A stretch of DNA of 8,971 bases, taken from contig CAMPGP010000069.1 in NCBI GenBank assembly GCA_946885545.1, positions 1 through 8,971 of the forward strand. Direction: 5' to 3'. Under the pieces are notes generated by a model. The model was not told the origin of the DNA and made no database searches. It worked only from the letters and a program-made list of their open reading frames with translations. The position numbers were made by a program, and so were the translations under genes. Of this stretch, positions 1-6,416 are shown piece by piece. Within the stretch, counting starts at the first letter, position 1. Every line of letters begins with the position of its first letter. The stretch is from an uncultured Altererythrobacter sp. (lineage in GTDB: Bacteria > Pseudomonadota > Alphaproteobacteria > Sphingomonadales > Sphingomonadaceae).

Positions 1-10
1 CCACCAGCGG

Positions 11-34
11 CGCCCGCGCAAGGGGATGCGGGCG
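11..34 (-). other. GC-only hairpin after purN
   Basis: CGCCCGC (11-17) pairs with GCGGGCG (28-34) around a 10-nt loop, 11 nt beyond the purN stop on the minus strand. No T-run follows in the direction of transcription, so it is only a possible transcript-end hairpin, and it may instead lie in a downstream gene beyond the window. Confidence 0.25.
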
Positions 35-45
35 GGGCGGGGCCA

Positions 46-999
46 TCAGAACCGGTCCGCCGCGTCCATCAGGGCGGTCATCTTCTTCGGGGCGACCGCG
101 CGCCAGCTGCGCCCGAGCCAGTCGTCGATCGACTGCCAGTCGGTATCCCCGAGGTCGAGCCGGATGCCGATCCAGCCGTCGCCGAAGTAGGGCGGGCGGT
201 AGTAGCGCTCGGGATCGTTCTCGATCAGTTGCGCCTGTTCGTCGGCGCCGCTGATCTTGGCGAGCAGCGCGGTTACCCCGTCGCCGTGGTGATTGACACT
301 GACCCAGGCGAATTTCTTGCCCTTCACGATACCGAAGCAAGGCATGCCGTGACTTAGCGTCTCCTCCGCCTCGGGAAGTGCAAGCGCACGTTCGCGCACT
401 TTGCTCACGAGCCAGTCGGGATTGAACTGGCGCGAGACGTAGTCTGCCAGCACGCGCGGATAGAGTTGGTGTTCGGCCAACTTGACCCGTTCGGCGAGCG
501 TTTCGGCGGTGTCGCCCGGCGCGATCGCGACGTCGATCTGTCCGAGCACTTCGCCCATGTCGAGGTCGTCGGTGACGAGATGGACCGAAGTGCCGCCGTG
601 GCTGTCGCCGGCCCCGATGGCACGTGCATGCGTGTCGAGGCCGGGATACTTCGGCAGCAGCGAGGGATGAATGTTGAGCATGCGCCCCTGCCATCCTGCC
701 ACGAATTCGGGCCCGAGGATGCGCATGTAGCCCGCCAGCGCGACATATTCCGCACCCGCCTCGCGCACCGCGGCATCCATCTCCGCATCGTGATCGGCGC
801 GTTTCATCCCCTTGTGCGCCAGCGCGAAGGTCGCGATGCTTTCCGCACGGGCCAGTGCCAGGGCCTCCGCGTCCGGATCGTTGCTCGCGACGAGCGCGAT
901 CTCGTAGGCGGCGCCGGGCAGGCGGCTGGCGTAGAGCAGCGCGGCCATGTTGGTGCCCTTGCCCGATACGAGCACGGCCACGCGGGCCTTGTCAGGCAA
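46..999 (-). CDS. purN: Phosphoribosylglycinamide formyltransferase fused to a C-terminal MmcQ/YjbR-type domain
   Basis: 317 aa. Residues 1-191 are a complete GART: they transfer formyl from 10-formyl-THF to glycinamide ribonucleotide, the third step of cytosolic purine synthesis. Visible landmarks are the N-terminal VLVSGKGTN strand-loop, the [16 protein letters not shown] block with catalytic N109 and H111, and D147 in VTDDLD. The N109/H111/D147 spacing equals N106/H108/D144 of the E. coli enzyme. The bacterial enzyme is usually about 190-215 aa; here about 125 further residues (192-317) look like an MmcQ/YjbR domain ([36 protein letters not shown]). The start is TTG at 999, overlapping the purM stop by 8 nt. 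A GGGAGG lies 9 nt upstream of it, and the next in-frame ATG (M18) would remove the N-terminal core. The role of the extra domain is unknown to me. The PurN identity is very secure, the YjbR call good. Confidence 0.95.
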   Translation of the reverse strand: MPDKARVAVLVSGKGTNMAALLYASRLPGAAYEIALVASNDPDAEALALARAESIATFALAHKGMKRADHDAEMDAAVREAGAEYVALAGYMRILGPEFVAGWQGRMLNIHPSLLPKYPGLDTHARAIGAGDSHGGTSVHLVTDDLDMGEVLGQIDVAIAPGDTAETLAERVKLAEHQLYPRVLADYVSRQFNPDWLVSKVRERALALPEAEETLSHGMPCFGIVKGKKFAWVSVNHHGDGVTALLAKISGADEQAQLIENDPERYYRPPYFGDGWIGIRLDLGDTDWQSIDDWLGRSWRAVAPKKMTALMDAADRF

Positions 1000-2089
1000 G
1001 GTGCCGGGCCTCCCAGTCCTCTTTCCCGCCCCAGGTGCCTTGCGATCCGCGCACGGTGCAGCCGCGCTCTCCCGGTTCGATCCGGCCCACGCGCAATACG
1101 GTTTCGCCTGCGGCTTCGAGATCGCGTGCGAGCGAATCGGCCTCTGCGTCTTCCACCGCGAGCACCATGCCGACGCCGCAGTTGAAGGTCCGCGCCATCT
1201 CGCCCGGCTCGATATTGCCCTGCGCCTGGAGGAAGGCCATCAGCCGCGGCTGGTCCCAGGCGTCGGCGTTGACCACAGCGTGCGCGCCCTTGGGCAGCAC
1301 GCGGGGGATGTTCTCGAGCAGCCCGCCGCCGGTGATGTGCGCCAGCGCGGCGATGCGCCCGGCGCGGATCGCGGGCAGCAGGCTCTTCACGTAGATCCGG
1401 GTCGGCTCGATCAGAGCCTCGATCAGCAGCCGATCCTGATCGAACAGGGCGGGGCGGTCGAGCTTCCAGCCCTTGTCCGCCGCGAGCCGCCGGACGAGCG
1501 AATAACCGTTCGAATGAACCCCCGAGCTGGCGAGCCCGAGCAGCACCTGCCCCGGCGCGACCTTGTCGCCGGTCAGCTGCTCGCCGCGTTCGACCGCGCC
1601 GACGCAGAAGCCGGCGAGGTCGTAGTCGCCTGCGGCATACATGCCCGGCATCTCTGCGGTCTCGCCCCCGATCAGAGCGCAACCGGATTGCTTGCACCCC
1701 TCGGCGATGCCCGCAATCACGCGTTCGGCGACCCCGGTTTCGAGCTTGCCGGTGGCGAAATAGTCGAGGAAGAACAGCGGCTCGGCGCCCTGCACGATCA
1801 GGTCGTTGACGCACATCGCGACGAGGTCGATGCCGACGGTGTCGTGGCGGTCGTGGTCGATCGCGAGCTTGAGCTTGGTGCCCACACCGTCGTTTGCGGC
1901 AACCAGCAGCGGATCGGAATAGCCCGCCGCCTTTGGATCGAAGAATCCGCCGAATCCGCCGATCTCGCCGTCGGCGCCGGGTCGCGCGGTGGCCTTGACC
2001 AGCGGCCCGATCGCTTTGACCAGCGCGTTGCCGGCATCGATCGAAACTCCGGCCTGTTCGTAGGTGTAGGAGGGCGTGTCGTCGCTCAT
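992..2089 (-). CDS. purM: Phosphoribosylformylglycinamidine cyclo-ligase (AIR synthetase)
   Basis: 365 aa, close to the usual 345-360. The enzyme closes the imidazole ring: FGAM plus ATP gives aminoimidazole ribonucleotide, step five of purine synthesis. Family signatures seen in order are [15 protein letters not shown] (residues 7-21), NDGVGTK (66-72), the long central [23 protein letters not shown] block (about 88-110), a [11 protein letters not shown] motif, [13 protein letters not shown], and [11 protein letters not shown] near the C-terminal domain. The chosen start, ATG at 2089 (MSDDTPS), is 6 residues before the conserved core. An in-frame ATG four codons upstream (2101, MAGGM) is equally possible, and no clear Shine-Dalgarno decides between them. 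It is the first gene of a purM-purN pair with 8-nt overlap, so the two are probably translationally coupled, and it is divergent from the gene at 2160. Confidence 0.97.
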   Translation of the reverse strand: MSDDTPSYTYEQAGVSIDAGNALVKAIGPLVKATARPGADGEIGGFGGFFDPKAAGYSDPLLVAANDGVGTKLKLAIDHDRHDTVGIDLVAMCVNDLIVQGAEPLFFLDYFATGKLETGVAERVIAGIAEGCKQSGCALIGGETAEMPGMYAAGDYDLAGFCVGAVERGEQLTGDKVAPGQVLLGLASSGVHSNGYSLVRRLAADKGWKLDRPALFDQDRLLIEALIEPTRIYVKSLLPAIRAGRIAALAHITGGGLLENIPRVLPKGAHAVVNADAWDQPRLMAFLQAQGNIEPGEMARTFNCGVGMVLAVEDAEADSLARDLEAAGETVLRVGRIEPGERGCTVRGSQGTWGGKEDWEARHLA

Positions 2090-2159
2090 TCCACCCGCCA
2101 TACGCATTCGCGCTTGGATTTCCATGCCCGTTTCGGCAAAAGGCCGCCAGTTTTCCCCG
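2090..2159. promoter_or_regulatory. Divergent intergenic region purM / exported-protein gene
   Basis: These 70 bp must hold promoters for both the purine pair (minus) and the hda-containing cluster (plus) if the chosen starts are right. I could not find a convincing -35/-10 pair on either strand, nor a known purine operator. In-frame ATGs on both sides (2101 minus, 2124 plus) mean the true non-coding gap could be shorter. Confidence 0.4.
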
Positions 2160-3440
2160 ATGGCCCAGATCATAACGCTCCCCCGCCTCTCGCGCCCGAC
2201 GCTTCTTGCCACCGCCGCTTTCGCGCTGCTGGCGGGCGGCGCTGCGCTGTGGGCGCAGGTCGAAGGCGATCGCGGCATCGCCCCGATCGCCAGCAGCAGC
2301 GACATCGACGTGGGCGGAATCGAGGTCGACGTGACCGGCGACGACGCGGAGGATGCGCGCGAGAAGGGCTGGCGCGAAGCGCAGCGCAAGGCATGGGAAA
2401 AGATCGGCGGCCCCGACATTTCCGATAGCCAGCTGCAGGGCCTCGTCGCGGCGGTGGTGATCGAGCAGGAGAACATCGGGCCGCGTCGTTACATCGCACG
2501 CCTCGGCGTGATCTTCGATCGCACACGGGCTGGCTCGCTCCTCGGCGCGAACGGGCGCGGACCTGCCTCGGCGCCCATGCTGCTCGTGCCCGTCACGATG
2601 TCGGCGGGGACCGCGATGGTCTACGAGGCGCGCAACCCGTGGCAGCGGGCCTGGGCCGAATACCAGACCGGCGGAAGCCGGATAAACTACGTCCGGCCCT
2701 CGGGCGCAGGGGGCGATTCGCTCCTGATCACCTATGGCCAGACCGGCCGGCGCAGCAGGACGTGGTGGCGCAACGTTCTCGACCAGTTCGATGCGGCCGA
2801 CGTCCTCGTCCCGATCGCGAACCTCGAATACAAGTGGCCCGGCGGACCGATCGAAGGCCGATTCAGCGCCCGTTACGGTCCCGACAATACCTATCTCGAT
2901 GGTTTTACGCTTACGGCACAAAGTCCCGAACAGCTTCCCGCGATGCTCGGTCAGGCGGTGGAACGCTTCAATGCGATCTACGAACGCGCACTCGAAGAAG
3001 GTACCTTGCGACCCGACCCCACGCTGAATCTGGGCGCGGTCGAAGCCGATCCGGCGCTGCAGCGGCTGATCGAGCTTGGTCGTGCCGCTCAGGCGCAGGA
3101 ACGCGCCGAAGCGGCGGCGCGTGCGGCTGCCGAGGATGAGGACGAGACGGCGCCCGATGCGTCCTCGCCCGAAGCGCCTGCACCGGAGGCGACACCCGCG
3201 GCCGTCTCAAACTACACCGTGCAGTTTGCCAGCCCCAACGCTGGCGTGTTCGATGCATCGATCTCGGCCGTTCGGGCCACGCCGGGCGTGCGGGGCGCGG
3301 GCATCTCCAGCACCGCGATCGGTGGCAATTCGGTGATGTCGGTGAGTTTTGCCGGCACCGCCGATCAGCTGGCGGCGGCCCTGCGCGCGCGGGGCTTCAC
3401 GGTGCGCCAGTCGGGCAATTCGCTCGCCATCAGCCGCTAG
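2160..3440 (+). CDS. Exported DUF2066-like protein with a C-terminal heavy-metal-associated-like domain, function unknown
   Basis: 426 aa. Residues 1-32 look like a signal peptide or membrane anchor: R9 and R12, then a hydrophobic stretch [17 protein letters not shown], with possible cleavage after A32. Residues about 48-250 resemble DUF2066: a V-x-V-D-V strand, an A-R-E-K-G-W-R-E-A helix, then [20 protein letters not shown] and later [15 protein letters not shown]. Residues 316-350 form an Ala/Glu/Pro-rich acidic linker. Residues 351-426 form a compact beta-alpha-beta-type tail ([20 protein letters not shown] to the end) reminiscent of the ferredoxin-like HMA fold, but with no CxxC metal-binding pair. 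The start at 2160 puts the signal peptide at the N-terminus; an in-frame ATG at 2124 is the alternative, and neither has a good ribosome site. hda begins 12 nt downstream, so the two are probably co-transcribed. The periplasmic location is inferred and no biochemical role is known to me. Confidence 0.8.
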   Translation: MAQIITLPRLSRPTLLATAAFALLAGGAALWAQVEGDRGIAPIASSSDIDVGGIEVDVTGDDAEDAREKGWREAQRKAWEKIGGPDISDSQLQGLVAAVVIEQENIGPRRYIARLGVIFDRTRAGSLLGANGRGPASAPMLLVPVTMSAGTAMVYEARNPWQRAWAEYQTGGSRINYVRPSGAGGDSLLITYGQTGRRSRTWWRNVLDQFDAADVLVPIANLEYKWPGGPIEGRFSARYGPDNTYLDGFTLTAQSPEQLPAMLGQAVERFNAIYERALEEGTLRPDPTLNLGAVEADPALQRLIELGRAAQAQERAEAAARAAAEDEDETAPDASSPEAPAPEATPAAVSNYTVQFASPNAGVFDASISAVRATPGVRGAGISSTAIGGNSVMSVSFAGTADQLAAALRARGFTVRQSGNSLAISR

Positions 3441-3452
3441 GGGCGTCGCGCG

Positions 3453-4079
3453 ATGTCGCAGATTGCGCTGCCGCTCGGTCCGCGGTCCGGTGACGAATCC
3501 GCCACCATCGTGCTCGGCAGCGCCAACCGGCATGTCGCCGAGGCGCTTCAGGAGCCAGCACGCTGGCCCTTCCGCACCGCGGTGCTGCTGGGGCCGGAGC
3601 GTTCGGGCAAGTCGCTCTTCGCGCGCTGGTTCGCACAGTCTGGGCAGGGCGAAGCGATCGACGGGGCGGATGCCCTCGACGAAACCGAGCTGTTCCACCG
3701 CTGGAATCGCGCGCAGGAGGATGGGCGCCCCTTGCTGCTCGTGGGCAATGCGCCGGGATGGGAAATCGCGCTGCCCGACTTGCGCAGCCGCCTCGGCGCC
3801 GCCCTTCACCTCGAAATCGCTACCCCCGATGACGACATGGTCGTGGCGCTGATCGAAAGCCATGCCGCGCAGCGCGGCCTTGCGCTGGGGGAGGGCGCGC
3901 TTACCTACCTCGTACCGCGGGCCGAACGCAGCTTCGCCGGCATCGAGCGCCTGGTCGGTACGATCGATCGACTGAGCATGGAACGCAAGGTCCCGGCTAC
4001 GATGTCCGTCTGGCGTGACGCGCTCGATGCGGTGAGTGGGCCCGAGCAGGGAAAGCTCGACTTGGGGCCCGGGAATTAG
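3453..4079 (+). CDS. hda: DnaA-related regulatory ATPase Hda (HdaA), regulator of replication initiation
   Basis: 208 aa AAA+ protein of the DnaA family with no C-terminal DNA-binding domain. Hda acts with the DNA-loaded sliding clamp to promote hydrolysis of DnaA-bound ATP, preventing re-initiation. The N-terminus has the clamp-binding motif QIALPL (residues 3-8). Walker A is GPERSGKS (47-54), a weak Walker B-like acidic stretch is AIDGADALDE (68-77), and LPDLRSRLG (107-115) aligns with the Hda box VII segment in which R113 would be the arginine finger. The lid region has RSFAGIERLVGTIDRLS (159-175). The length is slightly below E. coli Hda (about 230). It follows the exported DUF2066-like gene by 12 nt, with only a weak GGGG upstream. 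It could otherwise be called a generic DnaA-like ATPase, but the clamp motif strongly favours Hda. Confidence 0.9.
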   Translation: MSQIALPLGPRSGDESATIVLGSANRHVAEALQEPARWPFRTAVLLGPERSGKSLFARWFAQSGQGEAIDGADALDETELFHRWNRAQEDGRPLLLVGNAPGWEIALPDLRSRLGAALHLEIATPDDDMVVALIESHAAQRGLALGEGALTYLVPRAERSFAGIERLVGTIDRLSMERKVPATMSVWRDALDAVSGPEQGKLDLGPGN

Positions 4080-4087
4080 GGTTGCGT

Positions 4088-4113
4088 GGCCGGGCGGCTT
4101 GCCTCGCCCGGCC
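4088..4113 (+). other. Perfect 9-bp inverted repeat between hda and cysE
   Basis: Arms GGCCGGGCG (4088-4096) and CGCCCGGCC (4105-4113) pair perfectly around an 8-nt loop, GCTTGCCT. The repeat begins 9 nt after the hda stop and ends 21 nt before the cysE ATG. It is followed by an A-rich stretch, not a T-run, so it is not a standard intrinsic terminator for the plus strand. It could trim or stabilise the hda transcript end, weaken read-through into cysE, or be a protein site. The hairpin is seen directly; its role is a guess. Confidence 0.55.
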
Positions 4114-4134
4114 GAACATGGGAAAAACGGGCAG

Positions 4135-4839
4135 ATGTTCGAACGCCTCGCCGCCTATCTCGACTCGATCCGGGCCCGCGATCCGGCGCCGCGCTCGCGC
4201 TGGGAAATCCTCCTTTATCCCGGCGTGCTCGCGGTCGGCATGCATCGCATGGCGCACTGGCTGTTCGAGGCGAAGCTCTATTTCCTCGCCCGCTTCGTCA
4301 ATCACCTGTCGCGCTGGCTGACGGCGATAGACATTCACCCTGGCGCCACGATCGGCCGAAACCTGTTCATCGACCATGGCTTTACCGTGATCGGCGAAAC
4401 CGCCGAGATCGGCGACGACGTGACGATCTACCAGTGCGTCACGCTCGGCGGCACCAACCCGACCAACGGGCAGGGCGGCAAGCGTCACCCGACCGTGCGC
4501 GATGGGGTGATCATCGGTTCGGGCGCGCAGATCATCGGTCCGATCGTACTCGGCGAACGCGCGCGGATCGGCGCCAATGCAGTGGTGACCGACGACGTGC
4601 CCGATGGCGCGACGATGATCGGCCTCAAGGCCCGTTCCACCCTGGTTCCGGCAGAGGAATGGCTCAAGGAGTTCATCCCCTACGGTACCCCGTGCGATGA
4701 ACCCTGCGAGGAGATCGCGAGCAACGGGAGCCGCCGAATCGAGCAGCTCGAGGTGCAGCTTGCTTCGTTGCGTGCCGAGATCGCCGAACTGCGAGCCGCG
4801 ACCACCGAGCCGGTCAAGCGTAGCGGGACCGATAGCTGA
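4135..4839 (+). CDS. cysE: Serine O-acetyltransferase, short form with C-terminal coiled coil
   Basis: 234 aa. It transfers acetyl from acetyl-CoA to L-serine, giving O-acetylserine, the precursor for cysteine synthase in the cytosol. Residues 22-61 form a shortened helical N-terminal part (WEILLYPGVLAVGMHRMAHW), and residues 62-172 are the left-handed beta-helix of hexapeptide repeats. Catalytic residues are D66 (DIHPGA) and H81 (IDHG), 15 residues apart as in E. coli D143/H158. IGETAEIGDDVTIYQCVTLGG and KRHPTVRDGVIIGSGA are diagnostic. Residues 201-222 form a heptad-repeat coiled coil, and the tail ends in GTDS, lacking the terminal isoleucine by which classical CysE docks into CysK. ATG at 4135 is the first start that fits family alignment; its ribosome site is weak. 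Its stop overlaps the next gene by 1 nt. Confidence 0.93.
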   Translation: MFERLAAYLDSIRARDPAPRSRWEILLYPGVLAVGMHRMAHWLFEAKLYFLARFVNHLSRWLTAIDIHPGATIGRNLFIDHGFTVIGETAEIGDDVTIYQCVTLGGTNPTNGQGGKRHPTVRDGVIIGSGAQIIGPIVLGERARIGANAVVTDDVPDGATMIGLKARSTLVPAEEWLKEFIPYGTPCDEPCEEIASNGSRRIEQLEVQLASLRAEIAELRAATTEPVKRSGTDS

Positions 4840-5204
4840 TGAGCGGCGGCGGGGGGATCGGCGGGTTCCCCAACATCGTACCTTTTCCCGGCCGGCGACC
4901 CGACCAGATCGGATTCGCGCGCGAGGAGCTCCAGCGTATCCTCGACCTCTACGGCCGCATGGTCGCGGCTGGCGAATGGCGCGACTACGCGATGGACTTC
5001 ACCCGCGAAGCCGCGATCTTCGCCGCCTTCCGCCGCGCCTCCGAACGCCCACAGGCGCGGGTCGAGAAACGCCCCGCGCTGCGCAGCCGCCAAGGCATGT
5101 GGACCCTGTTCGGCGAGCATGGCCAGATTCTCAAGCGCGGGCACGAGCTCGCCGGCGTGCTTGCCCCGATGGAGCGGCGCCTTGTGAAGGCGGTGGGGGA
5201 CTAG
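4839..5204 (+). CDS. DUF2794 domain-containing protein, function unknown
   Basis: 121 aa small cytosolic protein with no signal peptide or membrane segment. After a glycine-rich start (MSGGGGIGG), the DUF2794 pattern covers residues about 24-115: FAREELQRILDLYGRMVAAG, EWRDYAMDF, AIFAAFRRASERP, VEKRPALRSRQGMW, and GQILKRGHELAGVL. This family is, as far as I know, restricted to alphaproteobacteria and uncharacterised. The start ATG shares its A with the cysE stop (TGATG at 4837-4841), so translation is probably coupled to cysE. The gene is followed by a strong hairpin and a convergent gene, so it probably ends this plus-strand transcription unit. Confidence 0.88.
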   Translation: MSGGGGIGGFPNIVPFPGRRPDQIGFAREELQRILDLYGRMVAAGEWRDYAMDFTREAAIFAAFRRASERPQARVEKRPALRSRQGMWTLFGEHGQILKRGHELAGVLAPMERRLVKAVGD

Positions 5205-5220
5205 TCGCAATCGTCACCCG

Positions 5221-5260
5221 AGCAAGAAAGATCCCCGCACAGGCATGCTGCGCGGGGATC
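5221..5260 (-). terminator. Intrinsic terminator between convergent genes, best orientation minus strand
   Basis: GATCCCCGC (5230-5238) pairs perfectly with GCGGGGATC (5252-5260). Inside, CAG/CTG (5240-5242/5248-5250) extends the stem past one A-C mismatch, leaving a 5-nt loop. Read on the minus strand, the stem is followed by TTTCTTGCT, a reasonable T-rich tail, so it should end the membrane-protein transcript. On the plus strand the tail is only CATTTG, so it is weaker there, but it lies 25 nt after the DUF2794 stop and may act in both directions. Confidence 0.85.
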
Positions 5261-5273
5261 CATTTGCCGCAAC

Positions 5274-6347
5274 TCAGGCGTGTGCGAGCGTTCCGGCGAC
5301 CGGCAGCCGCAACTGCAGCGCTCCCGGCAACTGGTGGACAATCGCATTGCGGATCGGAGTCCAGAAAGCCGAGAGCGTGAGCAGGGCCGAGCCGATCACG
5401 AGCGCGGTGAGCGCGACGTTGAGTTCCACCGCGCCGAAGCGGTCGAACAGCCAGGTCAGTGTCGCGAGCACGTAGGCCAGAGCGGAGACGAGCAGTGCGC
5501 GCCGGTCGATCGCCAGCGCCACTAGGCCCATCGCGACATAGACCACCAGCACCAGCACCGCTGCGCCGGGGCCGATGTCCTGCCCCTGAGTCACGCCGAT
5601 CCAGTGAAACAGCGGGTGCGCGATCATCGGTGCGGCGAGCAGGTGGAGCCAGAAGGCAACGTCGCTGCGGCGCGTCTGGCGCTCGCGGTCGCTGATGTCC
5701 CAGCGCATCGCGAACAGGAAGATTGCGAGGCCTGCTACGAAAACCAGCGGCATCAGGACGCTGTCGGGCCGGACGTTGTCGGGGCCGATCGCCGCAACGA
5801 CGAGCGCGATCACCGTGCCCGCCACTGCCGCCGTGCCCGCCGCGACCGTGATCGGGACCATGAAGCGCCGCCAGTGCACCCAGGCCGCGACCGCAGCCGC
5901 CAGCGCGCAGCCGCCGCCCAGCGCGACGATCAGCGATTCGTTAGCCTCGGAAGCGCCAGCTCCCATCACCACGAAGCCCAGCAGCGCCTCGAACACCCCG
6001 CCGACGAAAGCGAGCAGTAGCACGATGCTCGGCAGCGCCATGCGCCGCTTGCGGGTGAAGAATTCGGCCATCGTCCACGCCGCGCCCGCGATGAGCACGC
6101 CGGAGAACGGCGGCGGCCCGTCGAGTGCGGGCGTGAAGGCCTGCCCGATGCCGGCCATCGCCACCAGCAGCAGAACCGCGGCGATGGTGACGAAGATGTC
6201 GTTGAAGCTGTTGACGAGCCGGAAATGCTCCTCGTCGGTGGCGGGTGCGGTGCGCGCATCGCGAACATGCGTGCGCAGGGCGTCGGCCGCCTCGGCGCTC
6301 AATGCGCCGCTGGCGACCGCGCCGCGCAGGTCGTCCTCAGTATACAT
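5274..6347 (-). CDS. Polytopic inner-membrane protein of unknown function, possibly DUF2157-like
   Basis: 357 aa. A soluble N-terminus (residues 1-48) has a short LRGAVASGALSAEAADALRTH helix-turn-helix-like segment, of the kind that opens DUF2157-type membrane proteins. It is followed by about 10 hydrophobic segments, roughly 51-70, 82-97, 106-130, 138-156, 163-188, 197-214, 231-250, 261-280, 284-300 and 308-328. Loops carry basic clusters (RKRR at 99-102) and RWDISDRERQTRR (215-227). I see no transporter or enzyme motif and cannot name a substrate. The start at 6347 has a strong AGGAG 8 nt upstream. It lies 69 bp downstream of the SDR stop in the same direction, but has its own promoter-like sequence, and it ends at a good terminator. 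The DUF2157 link is only a suspicion. Confidence 0.85.
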   Translation of the reverse strand: MYTEDDLRGAVASGALSAEAADALRTHVRDARTAPATDEEHFRLVNSFNDIFVTIAAVLLLVAMAGIGQAFTPALDGPPPFSGVLIAGAAWTMAEFFTRKRRMALPSIVLLLAFVGGVFEALLGFVVMGAGASEANESLIVALGGGCALAAAVAAWVHWRRFMVPITVAAGTAAVAGTVIALVVAAIGPDNVRPDSVLMPLVFVAGLAIFLFAMRWDISDRERQTRRSDVAFWLHLLAAPMIAHPLFHWIGVTQGQDIGPGAAVLVLVVYVAMGLVALAIDRRALLVSALAYVLATLTWLFDRFGAVELNVALTALVIGSALLTLSAFWTPIRNAIVHQLPGALQLRLPVAGTLAHA

Positions 6348-6358
6348 GGGCGTGTCTC

Positions 6359-6376
6359 CTCCCCTGTGGAGGGGAG
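6359..6376 (-). promoter_or_regulatory. Inverted repeat overlapping the ribosome-binding region of the membrane-protein gene
   Basis: CTCCCCT (6359-6365) and AGGGGAG (6370-6376) form a perfect 7-bp stem with a GTGG loop. On the minus strand the 3' arm overlaps the GGGGAGGAG Shine-Dalgarno region in front of the ATG at 6347, so an RNA covering the whole repeat could hide the ribosome site. A transcript starting from the promoter-like sequence at 6377-6405 would probably begin inside the repeat and could not form the hairpin; a read-through transcript from the SDR gene could. That regulatory reading is inference. Confidence 0.45.
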
Positions 6377-6405
6377 AAGCTACGCTTGGTGTGTTAGTGT
6401 GTCAA
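6377..6405 (-). promoter_or_regulatory. Sigma-70-like promoter for the membrane-protein gene
   Basis: On the minus strand a perfect TTGACA (6405-6400) is followed after exactly 17 nt by TAGCTT (6382-6377), a weak match to TATAAT. The predicted transcript would begin near 6370 and have a leader of only about 23 nt before the ATG. The site lies between the SDR stop and the membrane-protein start, where a separate promoter would be expected if the two genes are not strictly one operon. Confidence 0.45.
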
Positions 6406-6416
6406 TACAGCCGGTA

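Noticed and set aside
947..2428. A 493-codon plus-strand open frame antisense to purM.
   Set aside because: It covers purM antisense with no recognisable domain; stops are rare in this frame because of the high GC content.
2090..2475. A longer purM start, extending up to 2476.
   Set aside because: The extra residues overlap the signal-peptide coding region of the divergent gene and have no counterpart in the PurM family, whose N-terminus fits the start at 2089 or 2101.
804..2921. A 705-codon open frame on the minus strand spanning purN, purM and the exported-protein gene.
   Set aside because: It lies out of frame with purM and purN, which have unmistakable family motifs, and its translation is Arg/Ala/Pro-rich low-complexity sequence typical of shadow frames in GC-rich DNA.
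4036..4134. A longer cysE beginning inside hda at 4036.
   Set aside because: The extra 33 residues overlap the hda end and the hairpin and have no resemblance to the serine acetyltransferase N-terminal domain.
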